Program-made: the position numbers and the translations under genes | Shown: piece by piece, positions 34,601 to 46,894 of the stretch | Position numbering within the stretch: position 1 is the first letter of the stretch | How the letters are laid out: each line of letters starts with the position of its first letter | Notes under the pieces: generated by a model | Databases searched by the model: none | Seen by the model: the letters and a program-made list of their open reading frames with translations, nothing else | Told to the model about the DNA's origin: nothing | Assembly: GCF_000738435.1 (NCBI RefSeq) | Contig: NZ_CP003984.1 | Span: 2,852,001 to 2,916,000 of the forward strand | Direction: 5' to 3' | Origin: Planktomarina temperata RCA23 | GTDB lineage: Bacteria > Pseudomonadota > Alphaproteobacteria > Rhodobacterales > Rhodobacteraceae | Length of the DNA stretch: 64,000 nucleotides

Positions 34601-37600
34601 TTACTCTTCGTTATTCTCAACTGTATCAACCAACAGGCTTTCAAACATCTCATCAGGCGTTTCAGCCACAGCTGCCGGCGCGGCCAAGGCAATCGCCTCT
34701 TCGGCTTCCGCACGGCGCGCTTCGATCACAACATTGTCACGATCTGCCGCCACACGGCGCATTTTCTGCGTCGCGCCACCGGTGCCAGCTGGGATCAAGC
34801 GCCCAACGATGACATTCTCTTTAAGACCAATCAGCTTGTCACGTTTGCCTTGCACAGAGGCCTCGGTGAGAACCCGCGTGGTTTCTTGGAATGAAGCCGC
34901 AGAGATGAAAGAGCGTGTTTGCAAGGAGGCTTTTGTGATCCCCAGCAAAATCGGCTCACCCTGTGCAGGACGGGTGCCTTTTGAGAGGGCCTTTTCATTG
35001 GCCGCATCAAATTCAGCTTTGTCGACATGCTCGCCCTTAAGCAAGGTTGTCTCGCCACTGTCAGTGATTTCCCATTTCTGCAACATTTGACGCACAATCA
35101 CTTCAATGTGCTTATCGTTGATCTTCACCCCTTGCAGGCGATACACGTCCTGGACCTCGTCGATCATATAATCGGCCAAAGCCTCAACACCCATAACCGC
35201 AAGAATGTCATGCGGCGCGGGGTTGCCATCCATGATGTAATCACCCTTCTTGATGAAATCACCTTCTTGGACAGGGATGTGCTTGCCTTTTGGCACCATG
35301 TATTCGACTTTTGCCAAAGTCTCGTCAGCCGGTTCAATCGCTATGCGGCGCTTGTTTTTATAGTCTTTGCCAAAGCGCACATAGCCATCAATTTCTGCAA
35401 TGATCGCGTGATCTTTGGGGCGACGGGCCTCAAACAATTCCGCAACCCGCGGCAGACCACCGGTGATGTCTTTGGATCGGCCACCCTCACGCGGGATACG
35501 CGCAAGAATGTCACCCGCCTTGATGTCCTGACCATCTTCAACGGAGAGAACCGCATCGACGGACATGGCATAGGCAATTGGATTGCCATCTTCACGGGTC
35601 AGCATTTCACCCTTTTCATCGGTGACGATGATTTTTGGCGCCAATTCGCTGCCTTTTAACGCAGCGCGCCAATCTGTCACGATTTTTTGGGTCATGCCAG
35701 TGGCGTCATCGGTCTCGTCGCGCACTGCAATGCCAGACACCAGATCAACATATTTCACCACACCTGATTTCTCAGCGATGATGGGCAATGTGAACGGATC
35801 CCATTCAAACAGCTTGTCGCCACGCTCAATCGTTTGGCCATCTTTGACCAACATTTTCGAGCCATAGGCCACCTTATAGCTGGCAATCACAGCGCCACCC
35901 ACGTCAAGAATACTGGCCACCATGTTCCGTGTCATGGAGAGCTGCTCACCGGCTGAGTTTTTCAGCAAGATTGCATTCTCAAAATGCACTTTCCCAGATT
36001 GGCTGCTTTCTTGGCTCGATTGCTGGCCACCACCTTGCGCAACACCACCAATGTGGAATGTCCGCATGGTGAGCTGTGTACCGGGTTCACCAATTGATTG
36101 CGCCGCGATGATACCGACCGCTTCACCTTGGTTCACCAAAGTACCGCGGGCCAAATCACGACCATAGCAGGCCGCACAGATGCCATCTTCCGTTTCACAG
36201 GTCAAAGGCGACCGGATCAACATGGAAATCACGCCATTTTCTTCGATGAAGTCCGCTTTGCGCTCGTCGATGATCTGACCTTTGGCGCATAGAACCTCAT
36301 CCGTGCCAGGTTTGATCACATCTTCGGCCGCAACCCGGCCCAAGATCCGCTCTGACAAAGAGGAGATCACTTCCCCATCATTGATCGCAGCCCGTGCAGT
36401 GATCGAACGATCCGTGCCACAATCATGCTGGCGCACGATGCAGTCCTGAGCCACATCCACAAGACGACGTGTAAGGTACCCAGAGTTGGCCGTTTTCAAA
36501 GCCGTATCTGACAGACCCTTCCGCGCACCGTGGGTTGAGTTGAAATACTCAAGAACGGTCAGACCTTCCTTAAAGTTCGAGATGATCGGCGTCTCGATGA
36601 TATCGCCATTCGGCTTGGCCATCAGACCACGCATACCGCCCAGCTGTTTCATCTGAGTGACCGAGCCACGCGCTTTGGAATGGGCCATCATGTAAACCGA
36701 ATTCGGCTCCATTTCAGCGCCAGTCTCATCGTATTTCACCGAGGCAATCGCATCCATCATAGAGTCGGTCACTTGGTCATTACAATTTGACCAGGCATCG
36801 ATCACCTTGTTGTATTTCTCACCCTGGGTGATCAGACCATCCATATATTGCTGTTCGAACTCTTTGACTTGAGCGCGCACACCATCAACGATGGTCCATT
36901 TGTTGTCTGGGATCAGCATGTCATCCTTGCCGAAGGAAATGCCGGCGCGGAAGGCTTCACGGAAACCCAAAGTCATCACATGGTCACAGAAAATCACAGA
37001 TTCTTTCTGACCACAGTAGCGATAGACCGTATCGATGACCTGCTGAACTTCGCCCTTTTTCAAAAGGCGGTTCACCAAGCTGAAGGGCGCCTTAGCGTTC
37101 TGAGGCAGCAAAGCGCCCAAACGCACGCGGCCCGGTGTGGTTTCAAACCGCACCATAACCTCATTGCCCTCATCATCAATCTGCGGAATGCGCGATTGGA
37201 TTTTCGCATGAAGATGCACAACCCCCGCATCAAGCGCGTGCTGAACTTCATCCACGGAGCCAAAAATCATGCCTTCGCCCTTCATGCCTTCACGCATCAG
37301 GGAGGTATAATAAAGGCCCAAGATCATATCCTGTGACGGCACAATGATCGGCGCACCATTGGCTGGCGACAGAACGTTGTTGGTGGACATCATCAGAACC
37401 CGCGCTTCCAACTGCGCTTCCAAGCTCAAAGGAACGTGAACCGCCATTTGGTCGCCGTCAAAGTCAGCGTTGAACGCAGAACAGACCAGCGGGTGCAGCT
37501 GAATGGCCTTGCCTTCGATCAGAACCGGCTCAAAAGCTTGGATGCCCAAGCGGTGCAGAGTTGGCGCACGGTTGAGCATGACGGGATGTTCACGGATCAC

Positions 37601-38851
37601 CTCATCAAGGATATCCCAAACTTCCGGCCGCTCCTTTTCAACCAGTTTCTTGGCTTGTTTTACAGTCGAGGACAGGCCTTTGGCCTCCAAGCGGCTGTAA
37701 ATGAAGGGCTTAAAGAGCTCCAACGCCATTTTCTTTGGCAAGCCGCATTGGTGCAGCTTGAGCTCAGGACCGGTCACAATCACCGAACGACCAGAGAAGT
37801 CGACGCGTTTGCCCAAGAGGTTTTGACGGAAACGACCCTGCTTGCCTTTGAGCATGTCAGACAAGGATTTCAACGGGCGTTTGTTTTGCCCGGTGATCAC
37901 CCGGCCCCGACGGCCATTGTCGAACAAGGCATCAACAGATTCTTGCAACATGCGCTTTTCGTTGCGCACAATGATGTCGGGCGCGCGCAGCTCAATGAGG
38001 CGCTTCAGACGGTTGTTGCGGTTGATCACACGACGATAAAGATCGTTCAAATCAGAAGTCGCAAAACGGCCGCCATCCAGAGGCACCAAGGGGCGCAACT
38101 CAGGTGGGATCACAGGGATCACAGTCAAGATCATCCACTCGGGACGGTTGCCAGATTCAATGAAGCTCTCAACGATTTTCAAGCGCTTGATGATCTTCTT
38201 TGGCTTCAATTCACCGGTGGCTTCTGACAGATCAACGCGCAGTTGTTCGGCTTCTGCTTCCAGATCAATCAAGGACAACATTTCACGAATGGCTTCCGCG
38301 CCAATATTGGCGGTGAAGGCATCCATGCCATAGATATCCTGCGCATCGAGGAACTCTTCTTCGTTCATCAACTGGCCATAGGTGAGGTCCGTGAGGCCCG
38401 GTTCAATGACCACATAGTTTTCGAAATACAAGATCCGCTCAAGGTCGCGCAAAGTCATATCCAGCATCAAACCAATGCGCGACGGCAGAGATTTCAAAAA
38501 CCAAATATGCGCAACGGGGCTGGCCAATTCGATGTGGCCCATCCGCTCGCGGCGGACCTTCTGCAAGGTCACTTCCACGCCGCATTTCTCGCAGACAACG
38601 CCGCGATATTTCATGCGCTTATACTTGCCGCACAGACATTCATAATCTTTGATCGGGCCAAAGATACGCGCGCAGAACAGGCCGTCCCGCTCGGGTTTGA
38701 ACGTGCGATAATTGATGGTTTCTGGCTTCTTAATTTCACCAAAAGACCAAGACAGGATCCGCTCAGGGCTGGCCAAAGAGACTTTGATTTCATCAAAGGC
38801 TTTGGGCGGCGCAATCGGGTTAAACGGGTTGGTTGATAGTTCCTGGTTCAT
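34601..38851 (-). CDS. rpoC: RNA polymerase beta' subunit
   Basis: A 1416-residue, full-length beta' subunit. The catalytic Mg-binding motif [12 protein letters not shown], the zinc-binding N-terminal cysteines ([20 protein letters not shown]), the Zn site ending [12 protein letters not shown], and the trigger-loop region ([16 protein letters not shown]) are all present. It follows rpoB by 59 nt in one operon, with a terminator after it. There is no sign of truncation or frameshift. Confidence 0.99.
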   Translation of the reverse strand: MNQELSTNPFNPIAPPKAFDEIKVSLASPERILSWSFGEIKKPETINYRTFKPERDGLFCARIFGPIKDYECLCGKYKRMKYRGVVCEKCGVEVTLQKVRRERMGHIELASPVAHIWFLKSLPSRIGLMLDMTLRDLERILYFENYVVIEPGLTDLTYGQLMNEEEFLDAQDIYGMDAFTANIGAEAIREMLSLIDLEAEAEQLRVDLSEATGELKPKKIIKRLKIVESFIESGNRPEWMILTVIPVIPPELRPLVPLDGGRFATSDLNDLYRRVINRNNRLKRLIELRAPDIIVRNEKRMLQESVDALFDNGRRGRVITGQNKRPLKSLSDMLKGKQGRFRQNLLGKRVDFSGRSVIVTGPELKLHQCGLPKKMALELFKPFIYSRLEAKGLSSTVKQAKKLVEKERPEVWDILDEVIREHPVMLNRAPTLHRLGIQAFEPVLIEGKAIQLHPLVCSAFNADFDGDQMAVHVPLSLEAQLEARVLMMSTNNVLSPANGAPIIVPSQDMILGLYYTSLMREGMKGEGMIFGSVDEVQHALDAGVVHLHAKIQSRIPQIDDEGNEVMVRFETTPGRVRLGALLPQNAKAPFSLVNRLLKKGEVQQVIDTVYRYCGQKESVIFCDHVMTLGFREAFRAGISFGKDDMLIPDNKWTIVDGVRAQVKEFEQQYMDGLITQGEKYNKVIDAWSNCNDQVTDSMMDAIASVKYDETGAEMEPNSVYMMAHSKARGSVTQMKQLGGMRGLMAKPNGDIIETPIISNFKEGLTVLEYFNSTHGARKGLSDTALKTANSGYLTRRLVDVAQDCIVRQHDCGTDRSITARAAINDGEVISSLSERILGRVAAEDVIKPGTDEVLCAKGQIIDERKADFIEENGVISMLIRSPLTCETEDGICAACYGRDLARGTLVNQGEAVGIIAAQSIGEPGTQLTMRTFHIGGVAQGGGQQSSQESSQSGKVHFENAILLKNSAGEQLSMTRNMVASILDVGGAVIASYKVAYGSKMLVKDGQTIERGDKLFEWDPFTLPIIAEKSGVVKYVDLVSGIAVRDETDDATGMTQKIVTDWRAALKGSELAPKIIVTDEKGEMLTREDGNPIAYAMSVDAVLSVEDGQDIKAGDILARIPREGGRSKDITGGLPRVAELFEARRPKDHAIIAEIDGYVRFGKDYKNKRRIAIEPADETLAKVEYMVPKGKHIPVQEGDFIKKGDYIMDGNPAPHDILAVMGVEALADYMIDEVQDVYRLQGVKINDKHIEVIVRQMLQKWEITDSGETTLLKGEHVDKAEFDAANEKALSKGTRPAQGEPILLGITKASLQTRSFISAASFQETTRVLTEASVQGKRDKLIGLKENVIVGRLIPAGTGGATQKMRRVAADRDNVVIEARRAEAEEAIALAAPAAVAETPDEMFESLLVDTVENNEE

Positions 38852-38910
38852 CTTAAATTCCTTTTAATCAGAGGGAGGGACGGTGGGCGTAGAATGCGCG
38901 GGCGCGCAGT

Positions 38911-41900
38911 CTACTCCTCCACCTCCGCATCCAGGAGTTCCATATTCAGGCCAAGGCCACGGACTTCTTTGACAAGAACGTTAAACGATTCTGGAATTCC
39001 AGCTTCGAAATTATCCTCACCCTTCACGATGCTTTCATAGACTTTCGTCCGGCCAGCAACGTCATCCGATTTCACCGTCAGCATTTCTTGCAAGGTGTAA
39101 GCCGCGCCATAAGCTTCCAGCGCCCAAACTTCCATCTCCCCAAAGCGTTGACCACCAAATTGCGCTTTACCGCCCAATGGCTGCTGGGTGACCAGCGAGT
39201 ATGGACCAGTAGAGCGTGCGTGAATTTTGTCATCCACAAGGTGGTGCAATTTCAGAAGATACTTGATGCCAACCGTCACAGGGCGGGCAAATTGCTCGCC
39301 TGTACGGCCATCAAACAAGACCGACTGTCCGCTTTCGCTAAAGCCTGCCCGGCGCAATGCGTCGTTCACATCTGCTTCTTTCGCACCGTCAAACACAGGC
39401 GTTGCGATTGGAACACCATTGATGACATTGCCAGCCGATTCCAGCAATGAGGCCTCATCCATGCCCTCAATACCTTCCGCATAGACGTCATCGCCGTAAG
39501 CAATCCGCATAGCGTCACGCACAGGGGTCAAGTCACCAGACCGGCGATACTCACCCAAGGCCTCATCAATCTGAATTCCCAAGCCGCGCGCGGCCCAACC
39601 CATGTGGGTTTCAAGAATTTGGCCGACGTTCATCCGTGACGGCACGCCGAGCGGGTTCAGAACGAAGTCCACAGGTGTCCCGTCACCCAAGAAAGGCATA
39701 TCTTCCATTGGGACAACTTTGGAGATGACACCTTTGTTGCCGTGACGACCGGCCATTTTATCGCCCGGTTGCAGCTTGCGCTTCACCGCTACGAATACTT
39801 TGACCATTTTCATCACGCCCGGCGGGAGATCATCACCACGGCGAACTTTTTCGACCTTATCTTCAAAGCGGGCATCCAGGGTGCGTTTTTGCGCTTCATA
39901 TTGTTCATTCAGCGCTTCAACCACCTGGGCATCGCCCTCTTCTTTCATGGCGAACTGCCACCAATGGCTGCGGGGTGTCTCATCCAGCAATTCAGCGCTC
40001 ACAAGACCGCCCTTGGTGCCTTTTGGACCTTTCACAGCCTCGCGGCCTTCAATCATCGACCGCAGACGTGCATAGATGTTGCGATCCAAGATGGTCAGCT
40101 CATCGTCACGGTCGCGCGCCAAACGCTCAACTTCTTCACGCTCGATCTGCAAAGCACGTTCATCTTTTTCAACGCCATGGCGATTGAACACACGCACTTC
40201 CACGATTGTGCCATAGTCACCCGGTGGCAGACGCAAAGAGGTGTCGCGCACGTCAGAGGCCTTCTCCCCGAAGATCGCCCGCAAGAGCTTTTCCTCTGGT
40301 GTCATCGGGCTTTCGCCTTTTGGTGTGATTTTACCAACCAAGATATCCGCTGGACCCACTTCCGCACCGATATACACGATGCCCGCTTCGTCCAAGTTGC
40401 GCAGAGCCTCTTCGCCAACGTTCGGAATATCACGGGTGATTTCCTCAGGGCCAAGTTTGGTGTCGCGCGCGGCCACTTCAAATTCTTCGATGTGAACCGA
40501 GGTGAACACGTCATCGCGCACAATACGCTCTGAGATCAGGATACTATCTTCATAGTTATATCCGTTCCAAGGCATAAAGGCGACAACCACGTTCTTGCCC
40601 AAGGCCAACTCACCGATATCAGTGGAGGGACCATCGGCGACCACTTCGCCTTTGCGAACATAATCGCCAACCTTCACCAAGGGGCGTTGGTTGATACAGG
40701 TATTTTGGTTTGAGCGCTGGAATTTGCGCATGCGGTAGATATCCACACCCGCATCACCAAGCTCAAGATCTTCCGTGGCCCGGATCACGATCCGCTGTGC
40801 ATCCACTTGGTCGATGATACCGCCGCGCTTGGCCATGATCGCCGCACCGGAATCGCGCGCCACCACTTCTTCAATACCGGTCCCAACCAAAGGCGCTTCC
40901 GCCTTCAGCAATGGCACGGCTTGACGCTGCATGTTCGAGCCCATCAAAGCACGGTTGGCATCGTCATTTTCAAGGAATGGGATCAAGGAGGCCGCAACGG
41001 AGACCAACTGCTTTGGCGACACGTCGATCAAATCAACAGCGCTGGATTGCGCCAAAGTGTAATCACCATTTTGACGGGTTGAGACCAGATCATTTTTGAA
41101 CTTACCGTTCTCATCCAATGCCGCGTTGGCCTGCGCCACCGTGTGACGCATTTCTTCTGTGGCAGACATATATTGCACATCATCGGTCACAACACCGTCC
41201 ACAACTTTGCGGTAAGGTGTTTCGATAAAGCCATATTTGTTCACACGTGCGAATGTCGCCAATGAGTTGATCAGACCAATATTCGGCCCCTCTGGCGTTT
41301 CAATAGGACACATCCGACCGTAGTGGGTGGCGTGCACGTCGCGCACTTCAAAACCAGCACGCTCACGGGTCAAACCGCCAGGGCCAAGCGCCGAGAGACG
41401 GCGTTTGTGAGTGACTTCCGACAAGGGATTGGTTTGGTCCATGAATTGTGACAACTGGCTGGAGCCAAAGAACTCACGCACAGCAGCAGCCGCAGGTTTC
41501 GCATTGATCAAATCTTGCGGCATCACAGTGTCGATTTCGACAGAGGACATCCGCTCTTTAATTGCGCGTTCCATACGCAACAGACCTACGCGATATTGGT
41601 TCTCCATCAACTCACCAACCGAGCGCACCCGGCGGTTGCCGAGGTGGTCAATATCGTCGATATCACCGCGACCATCTCGCAAATCAACCAAGGCTTTGAC
41701 ACAGGCAACGATATCTTCGCGGCGCAATGTGCGCACGGTATCTTCTGCATCCAAAGCCAAACGCATATTCATTTTCACCCGGCCCACGGCAGAGAGATCA
41801 TAGCGCTCACTGTCAAAGAACAACGTGTCAAACAAGGCAGAGGCCGCATCCACGGTGGGCGGCTCACCCGGACGCATCACGCGGTAAATATCCATCAATG

Positions 41901-43044
41901 CTGTGTCGCGAGACATATTCTTGTCCATCGCCATTGTGTTGCGCATATAGGCGCCCACATTCACATTATCGATGTCGAGCACTGGGATTGTGGTTATGCC
42001 GGCATCCAACAGATCTTTCAAAGACCCGCCGATGACTTCGCCATCTTTGTCCAGCTCCCAAGTCAACTCATCACCCGCTTCCACATAAATGGCGCCGGTT
42101 TCCTCGTTGATGATGTCTTTGGAAACGAATTTGCCAACGACTTGATCGAAAGGCACCAGAAGATCTGACACAGCCCCTTCGTCGATCAATTTCTTGACCG
42201 CGCGTGGCGTCACTTTCTTGCCGGCTTCAGCAATCATCTCGCCCGTTTTTGCATCGAACAAATCATAGGTTGGACGTGTGCCCCGCACACGCTCTGGGAA
42301 GAATTTGGTGACCCAACCGCTGCCTTTTTTGAAGGTATAATCCACGGTTTCATAATAGGCATCCATGATGCCCTCTTGGTCGAGACCCAGCGCATAAAGC
42401 AAAGTGGTCACAGGCAATTTACGGCGGCGATCGATGCGCGCGTAAACCACGTCTTTGGCGTCAAACTCAAAATCGAGCCAAGAGCCGCGGTAGGGAATAA
42501 TCCGGCAAGCAAACAGCAATTTACCCGAAGAATGGGATTTGCCCTTGTCATGATCGAAGAACACACCAGGGGAGCGGTGCATCTGGGAAACAATCACCCG
42601 CTCTGTGCCATTGACCACAAATGTGCCGTTCGGTGTCATCAACGGCATATCGCCCATGAAGACGTCTTGCTCTTTGATATCTTTAACCGATTTCGCACCG
42701 GTGTCTTCATCTACTTCAAACACGATCAAGCGCAGTGTCACCTTCAAGGGAGCTGCATATGTCATGTCGCGCTGTTGGCACTCTTCCACATCATATTTTG
42801 GTTTTTCCAGCTCGTATTTTACGAACTCCAAAATTGCGGTTTCGTTAAAATCTTTAATCGGGAAGACCGATTGAAAAACACCCTTGATGCCTTCGCCGTC
42901 GAGCGGCTGTAGGGAATCACCGGATTTCAAGAACAAATCATATGAGGATTTTTGAACCTCAATCAAATTTGGCATTTCTAAAACTTCACGGATTTTACCG
43001 TAATATTTGCGCAAACGTTTTTGACCTAGGAATGACATAGCCAT
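38911..43044 (-). CDS. rpoB: RNA polymerase beta subunit
   Basis: A 1377-residue, full-length beta subunit of alphaproteobacterial type. The rifampicin region is intact ([20 protein letters not shown] then [20 protein letters not shown]), as is the C-terminal [14 protein letters not shown]-like segment ([17 protein letters not shown]). With rpoC it forms the catalytic core. It is separated from rplL by 271 nt that contains terminator-like hairpins, so expression is partly attenuated relative to the ribosomal genes. Confidence 0.99.
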   Translation of the reverse strand: MAMSFLGQKRLRKYYGKIREVLEMPNLIEVQKSSYDLFLKSGDSLQPLDGEGIKGVFQSVFPIKDFNETAILEFVKYELEKPKYDVEECQQRDMTYAAPLKVTLRLIVFEVDEDTGAKSVKDIKEQDVFMGDMPLMTPNGTFVVNGTERVIVSQMHRSPGVFFDHDKGKSHSSGKLLFACRIIPYRGSWLDFEFDAKDVVYARIDRRRKLPVTTLLYALGLDQEGIMDAYYETVDYTFKKGSGWVTKFFPERVRGTRPTYDLFDAKTGEMIAEAGKKVTPRAVKKLIDEGAVSDLLVPFDQVVGKFVSKDIINEETGAIYVEAGDELTWELDKDGEVIGGSLKDLLDAGITTIPVLDIDNVNVGAYMRNTMAMDKNMSRDTALMDIYRVMRPGEPPTVDAASALFDTLFFDSERYDLSAVGRVKMNMRLALDAEDTVRTLRREDIVACVKALVDLRDGRGDIDDIDHLGNRRVRSVGELMENQYRVGLLRMERAIKERMSSVEIDTVMPQDLINAKPAAAAVREFFGSSQLSQFMDQTNPLSEVTHKRRLSALGPGGLTRERAGFEVRDVHATHYGRMCPIETPEGPNIGLINSLATFARVNKYGFIETPYRKVVDGVVTDDVQYMSATEEMRHTVAQANAALDENGKFKNDLVSTRQNGDYTLAQSSAVDLIDVSPKQLVSVAASLIPFLENDDANRALMGSNMQRQAVPLLKAEAPLVGTGIEEVVARDSGAAIMAKRGGIIDQVDAQRIVIRATEDLELGDAGVDIYRMRKFQRSNQNTCINQRPLVKVGDYVRKGEVVADGPSTDIGELALGKNVVVAFMPWNGYNYEDSILISERIVRDDVFTSVHIEEFEVAARDTKLGPEEITRDIPNVGEEALRNLDEAGIVYIGAEVGPADILVGKITPKGESPMTPEEKLLRAIFGEKASDVRDTSLRLPPGDYGTIVEVRVFNRHGVEKDERALQIEREEVERLARDRDDELTILDRNIYARLRSMIEGREAVKGPKGTKGGLVSAELLDETPRSHWWQFAMKEEGDAQVVEALNEQYEAQKRTLDARFEDKVEKVRRGDDLPPGVMKMVKVFVAVKRKLQPGDKMAGRHGNKGVISKVVPMEDMPFLGDGTPVDFVLNPLGVPSRMNVGQILETHMGWAARGLGIQIDEALGEYRRSGDLTPVRDAMRIAYGDDVYAEGIEGMDEASLLESAGNVINGVPIATPVFDGAKEADVNDALRRAGFSESGQSVLFDGRTGEQFARPVTVGIKYLLKLHHLVDDKIHARSTGPYSLVTQQPLGGKAQFGGQRFGEMEVWALEAYGAAYTLQEMLTVKSDDVAGRTKVYESIVKGEDNFEAGIPESFNVLVKEVRGLGLNMELLDAEVEE

Positions 43045-43180
43045 GCGTTACGTAACCTTTCATCTCGACTGTCGCATTGCCGTCGGGGACCGGCGATGCG
43101 CACATCTGAGAACGGGTTGTGGTTCGGCCTATTCTTGAATGTCGTCCCAAAGACACTCGCCCGACCTATGAACCTACCCT

Positions 43181-43205
43181 GAAAGACGCCCCCATTTGGG
43201 CGCCT
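43181..43205 (-). terminator. Second hairpin in the rplL-rpoB gap
   Basis: On the minus strand GGCGCCC-AAAT-GGGGGCGTC folds with wobble pairs and is followed by TTTC. It is weaker than the hairpin at 43267. Together they fit a partial attenuator before rpoB, as known in enterobacteria. Confidence 0.4.
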
Positions 43206-43266
43206 ATCAGGAAAGATCTGCTGTCTTATCGCAAAGGCTTTCGCCCTGTAGCTTTAAGACGACAAA

Positions 43267-43294
43267 GGCTGGGAGCAGAAAACTGCCCCCAGCC
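43267..43294 (-). terminator. Hairpin/attenuator after rplL
   Basis: On the minus strand GGCTGGGGGCAG-TTTT-CTGCTCCCAGCC forms a 12-bp stem 22 nt after the rplL stop, followed by TTTGTC. A leaky terminator here would lower rpoBC expression below that of L7/L12. Confidence 0.75.
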
Positions 43295-43315
43295 AATTTC
43301 AGAACAGGTCTGAAA

Positions 43316-43693
43316 TTACTTTACTTCGACTTCAGCGCCAGCAGCTTCGAGCTTGGCTTTGATGTCGTCAGCTTCAGCTTTGTCGACGCCTTCTTTGACA
43401 GCTTTGCCGCCAGCATCTACCAATTCTTTAGCTTCTTTCAGACCCAGGCCAGTGATGGCGCGGACTTCTTTGATGACGTTGATTTTAGATGCGCCAGCAG
43501 CAACAAGAATTACGTTGAATTCTGTTTGCTCTTCAGCTGCACCGCCAGCATCGCCAGCAGGACCAGCCATCATGACAGCGCCGCCAGCAGCGGGCTCAAT
43601 GCCATATTCATCTTTCAGAATAGTTTTCAGTTCTTGTGCTTCGAGCAGTGTCAGACCAACGATGTCTTCTGCAAGTTTTTTCAGATCAGCCAT
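43316..43693 (-). CDS. rplL: Ribosomal protein L7/L12
   Basis: A 125-residue stalk protein with the N-terminal dimerisation helix ([17 protein letters not shown]), an Ala/Gly-rich hinge (about 35-55) and the conserved C-terminal factor-binding domain ([23 protein letters not shown]). It binds translation factors as multiple dimers on L10. It follows rplJ by 68 nt. Confidence 0.98.
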   Translation of the reverse strand: MADLKKLAEDIVGLTLLEAQELKTILKDEYGIEPAAGGAVMMAGPAGDAGGAAEEQTEFNVILVAAGASKINVIKEVRAITGLGLKEAKELVDAGGKAVKEGVDKAEADDIKAKLEAAGAEVEVK

Positions 43694-43761
43694 TTTAGAC
43701 TCTTTCCAATTAATAAGTGTGTTCCAACGACGGGTTTAAACCCACGAGGATGTTTGGTTGC

Positions 43762-44274
43762 TTAAGCAGCCTTCTCTTCGATGGTCGAGAGAATGCTTGC
43801 GATATTGCTTGCAGGTGCGCCAATGGCCCCGGCGATGTTGCTGGAAGGTGCACCAATGCAACCCACGATGGAAGCAATAAGCTCCTCGCGACTTGGCATT
43901 GCGGCAACAGCTTTGACACCGGCGACGTCCAATGCGTTTTCGCCCATCGCACCACCCAGGATATCCAGCTTTGGATTGCCTTTTGAGTACGCCTCAACCA
44001 CTTTGGCAGCAGCCACAGGGTCTTCGGAATAAGCGAGAACGGTCATACCCGTCAGAAGGTCTGCGATGCTTGCGCAAGGCTTCCCATCAAGGGCGATTTT
44101 GGCGAGCCTATTTTTGGCAACACGCACAGACCCACCAACTTCACGCATTTGCGCGCGCAGGTCCTGCATTTCAGCAACTGTCATACCCTCGTAGCGGCTA
44201 ACCACCACGACGCCAGAGCTTTCAAAGATTTGACCGAGTTCTTCGACCAACTTCCCTTTCAGTGCTCTATCCAC
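43762..44274 (-). CDS. rplJ: Ribosomal protein L10
   Basis: A 170-residue protein that anchors L7/L12 dimers to 23S rRNA. The conserved N-terminus reads [20 protein letters not shown], followed by [22 protein letters not shown]. It is followed by rplL and preceded by a 373-nt structured leader, which is the usual place for autoregulation by L10(L12)4. Confidence 0.98.
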   Translation of the reverse strand: MDRALKGKLVEELGQIFESSGVVVVSRYEGMTVAEMQDLRAQMREVGGSVRVAKNRLAKIALDGKPCASIADLLTGMTVLAYSEDPVAAAKVVEAYSKGNPKLDILGGAMGENALDVAGVKAVAAMPSREELIASIVGCIGAPSSNIAGAIGAPASNIASILSTIEEKAA

Positions 44275-44592
44275 AGTTTCACTCCAAATTATGAGGGGCT
44301 TTTAAGGTCCCCTCGGCTCAGTTCTGTGGCAGTTTCCCGCCACGTTAGAGTCCATGATATGAGACCAAAGCCAAAATCACCCGAAGGAACCCTTCCGGAA
44401 ATTCGTCCTAATCTCCATCTCAGGCAGGAAATTAAGCCTCACGGCACCCACCATCTCGGACAGAATGACACCCCGGTCACAAAGTGCCAGGGGGTCGAGG
44501 GTTCGTTTAGGGGATTCGCAAGGATTGGGCAAGGGCTCAAATGGTTTTTGGCCAAAGACTAAAATCGACGCGCCCTGCGGACGCCACAAACG
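44275..44592 (-). promoter_or_regulatory. Structured leader and promoter region of rplJL
   Basis: A gene-free stretch between the rplA terminator and rplJ. Hairpins visible near the start codon are GAGGGG/CCCCTC (44293-44314) and GTGGC/GCCAC (44326-44343), with a GGAAGGGTTCCTTC stem further upstream. Such a leader fits the L10(L12)4 autoregulatory site known in other bacteria. The promoter itself cannot be placed. Confidence 0.45.
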
Positions 44593-44624
44593 AAAAATGG
44601 CGGACCCAAGAGCCCGCCATTTTT
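44593..44624 (-). terminator. Terminator after rplA
   Basis: AAAAATGGCGG and CCGCCATTTTT pair around a 10-nt loop, and A/T flanks make it work on both strands. It begins 23 nt after the rplA stop, so the secE-nusG-rplKA unit ends here and rplJL starts anew. Confidence 0.85.
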
Positions 44625-44647
44625 ATGAATACAAGAGACAGTGCGGC

Positions 44648-45346
44648 TTATTGGCCTGTCGCGCTGTCAACGTTCAAAGTTACGCTTGGGCCCATTGTTG
44701 AGCTCAAAACGATTTTCTTCATGTAAGCGCCTTTGGAACCCGACGGTTTGGCTTTGGAGACTGCATCCACGAAGGAGCGCACGTTTTCAGCCAATTTCGC
44801 ATCATCAAAGGATACTTTGCCGATGCCCGCGTGAATAACGCCAGCTTTTTCTACTTTAAATTGAACCTGACCACCTTTAGCCGCTTCAACCGCTTCTTTG
44901 ACATCCATCGTCACCGTCCCAATTTTCGGGTTTGGCATCAGGTTGCGTGGGCCCAACACTTTGCCCAAACGACCCACGACGGGCATCATATCCGGTGTCG
45001 CGATGCAGCGATCAAAGTCGATCTTGCCGCCTTGCACGATTTCCATCAGATCTTCTGCGCCAACAACATCTGCACCGGCAGCCAAAGCTTCTTCAGCTTT
45101 CGGGCCACGGGCAAAGACAGCAACCCGAACGGATTTACCTGTGCCGTTGGGCAGGTTCACTGTGCCGCGAACCATTTGATCGGCGTGACGTGGGTCAACA
45201 CCAAGGTTCATCGCGATCTCAAGTGATTCATCAAATTTCGCAGTCGCGACGCTTTTGATCAGCGCCACAGCCTCTTCAACTGTGACCATGGATTTGCCAG
45301 CGAATGCAGCGCGTGCGGTGGTGGTGCGTTTTCCGTATTTTGCCAT
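44648..45346 (-). CDS. rplA: Ribosomal protein L1
   Basis: A 232-residue, full-length L1. Conserved segments include [20 protein letters not shown] and [18 protein letters not shown]. It binds 23S rRNA at the L1 stalk and in many bacteria represses its own operon. It begins 1 nt after the rplK stop, and a terminator follows it. Confidence 0.98.
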   Translation of the reverse strand: MAKYGKRTTTARAAFAGKSMVTVEEAVALIKSVATAKFDESLEIAMNLGVDPRHADQMVRGTVNLPNGTGKSVRVAVFARGPKAEEALAAGADVVGAEDLMEIVQGGKIDFDRCIATPDMMPVVGRLGKVLGPRNLMPNPKIGTVTMDVKEAVEAAKGGQVQFKVEKAGVIHAGIGKVSFDDAKLAENVRSFVDAVSKAKPSGSKGAYMKKIVLSSTMGPSVTLNVDSATGQ

Positions 45347-45347
45347 C

Positions 45348-45797
45348 TTACTTCACCTCTATGCCCATAGACCGAGCTGAGCCCAGGATGATTTGCATTG
45401 CGCCTTCGATATCGTTGGCATTCAGATCTTTCATTTTCGCTTCAGCGATTTCTTTCACCTGAGCGACTGTAACGGTTGCCACAGTTTCACGACCTGGATT
45501 TTCCGCACCGCGTGGGCGGTTGCGCTTGCCAACAGGCTTCAGGCCCGCGGCTTTCTTCAGGTAGTAAGACGCCGGCGGTGTCTTAACTTCCATGGAGAAA
45601 GATTTGTCCTGGTAATATGTAATCACAGTCGGGCAAGGTGCACCTTGCTCCATATCGGCTGTTTTTGCGTTAAACGCTTTACAGAATTCCATGATGTTGA
45701 TCCCGCGTTGACCCAATGCAGGGCCCACTGGCGGGGAGGGGTTTGCTGCACCTGCAGGAATCTGCAGTTTCATCGTACCAGCGATTTTTTTAGCCAT
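45348..45797 (-). CDS. rplK: Ribosomal protein L11
   Basis: About 149 residues from [16 protein letters not shown]. The open frame extends 8 codons upstream, but AAGGAG lies just before 45797 and the family begins there. [19 protein letters not shown] and the thiostrepton-region [14 protein letters not shown] are conserved. It binds the GTPase-associated centre of 23S rRNA. Confidence 0.98.
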   Translation of the reverse strand: MAKKIAGTMKLQIPAGAANPSPPVGPALGQRGINIMEFCKAFNAKTADMEQGAPCPTVITYYQDKSFSMEVKTPPASYYLKKAAGLKPVGKRNRPRGAENPGRETVATVTVAQVKEIAEAKMKDLNANDIEGAMQIILGSARSMGIEVK

Positions 45798-45927
45798 TTC
45801 GGCTGCTCCTTTTTCAAACACCCATGATCGCGATCACTGGGCTATGTTGATGTGGTCCGGCCTGTCACGCGTGACAGAAACCTCCCACATGCCCCAACGG
45901 GCAGATTGCGCCAGAGGCGCAGATCGC

Positions 45928-46461
45928 TCAGACCTGTTTTGAGACCTGAGTGAATTCCAATTCCACGGGGGTGGCGCGGCCAAAAATGGACACGGTCACT
46001 TTCAAGCGTTGGTTCTCATCATCGACTTCTTCGACGTTGCCGTCAAAGCCTTCAAAGTGCCCACCGTTGATTTTAACTTGCTCACCGATGTCAAAATGAA
46101 TCAATGTGCGCGGTGTATCTTCACCCTCTTGAACGCGGTTCAAGATTTGGTTCACCTCGGCATCGCGCATCGGCATGGGGCGACCCTGTGGGCCCAAAAA
46201 TCCAGTGACGCGATTGATGGAGGTGATCAGGTGATAGGCCTCGTCAGACAGCTCCATCCGCACCAAAACATAGCCCGGCATGAAGCGGCGCTCTGTGGTC
46301 ACTTTCTTACCACGGCGCACCTCGATTATCTCTTCCGTAGGAACCAAAACCTCTTCGATTTGCTCTTCCATATTGGAATCGATAGCCGACTGGCGAATGG
46401 CCTCTGCGATCTTCTTTTCGTAGTTCGACAGAACACTTACGGAATACCATCTTTTTGCCAT
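45928..46461 (-). CDS. nusG: Transcription termination/antitermination factor NusG
   Basis: About 177 residues from MAKRWYSVSVLSNYEKK (46461), with the AAGG of an upstream site. The NGN domain contains RRFMPGYVLVRMELSDEAYHLI, and a C-terminal KOW domain follows (FDIGEQVKINGGHFEGFDGNV). It stimulates elongation and links RNA polymerase to Rho or S10. It sits between secE and rplK, the usual order. Confidence 0.97.
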   Translation of the reverse strand: MAKRWYSVSVLSNYEKKIAEAIRQSAIDSNMEEQIEEVLVPTEEIIEVRRGKKVTTERRFMPGYVLVRMELSDEAYHLITSINRVTGFLGPQGRPMPMRDAEVNQILNRVQEGEDTPRTLIHFDIGEQVKINGGHFEGFDGNVEEVDDENQRLKVTVSIFGRATPVELEFTQVSKQV

Positions 46462-46626
46462 TTTATGGCCCTTCACCTTGATCGGGCCTGGCCCGAAAAT
46501 TCAAACGTCAACGCATTCGGCGCTAAATGAAAACGGGCGTGAGGCCGAATCGCCGCACGCCATGAGTTGTTCGTAAGCCCAGTACCCTCCATGGCCCCTA
46601 TTTTCAAGAGCCGGCATCGGACTTGT

Positions 46627-46821
46627 TTAGAACATGCCTAAGACAGAGCGCAGCCCCAAGCGGATCACAGCATCGATGCCAGAGAAGAAAATCGCAGCAA
46701 TGATCGCCAGAACCAAGACCATCGCAGTGGTGATCAAAACCTCGCGGCGGGTGGGCCACACAACCTTTGTGATCTCCGCCCGTGTCTGCTGGATAAATTG
46801 AAATGGGTTCGTGCGCGCCAT
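46627..46821 (-). CDS. secE: Preprotein translocase subunit SecE
   Basis: A 64-residue protein beginning MARTNPFQFIQQTRAEITKV, with the invariant VVWPTRREVLITT and one C-terminal membrane helix. SecE stabilises SecY in the translocon. It lies 165 nt before nusG. The reading frame is open much further upstream, but only this ATG matches the family, which is short in alphaproteobacteria. No tRNA-Trp is seen upstream, unlike many relatives. Confidence 0.95.
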   Translation of the reverse strand: MARTNPFQFIQQTRAEITKVVWPTRREVLITTAMVLVLAIIAAIFFSGIDAVIRLGLRSVLGMF

Positions 46822-46894
46822 GATGATCCTCAGAACATTAGTGATTAAGCGCAGATACGCTGACTTGAGCGGTGTTTCAACCCTTTGAAACACA

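Noticed and set aside
37436-38227. Long plus-strand frames (up to 263 codons) opposite rpoC and rpoB
   Set aside because: They are antisense shadows of the highly biased rpoBC coding sequence, with no family resemblance.
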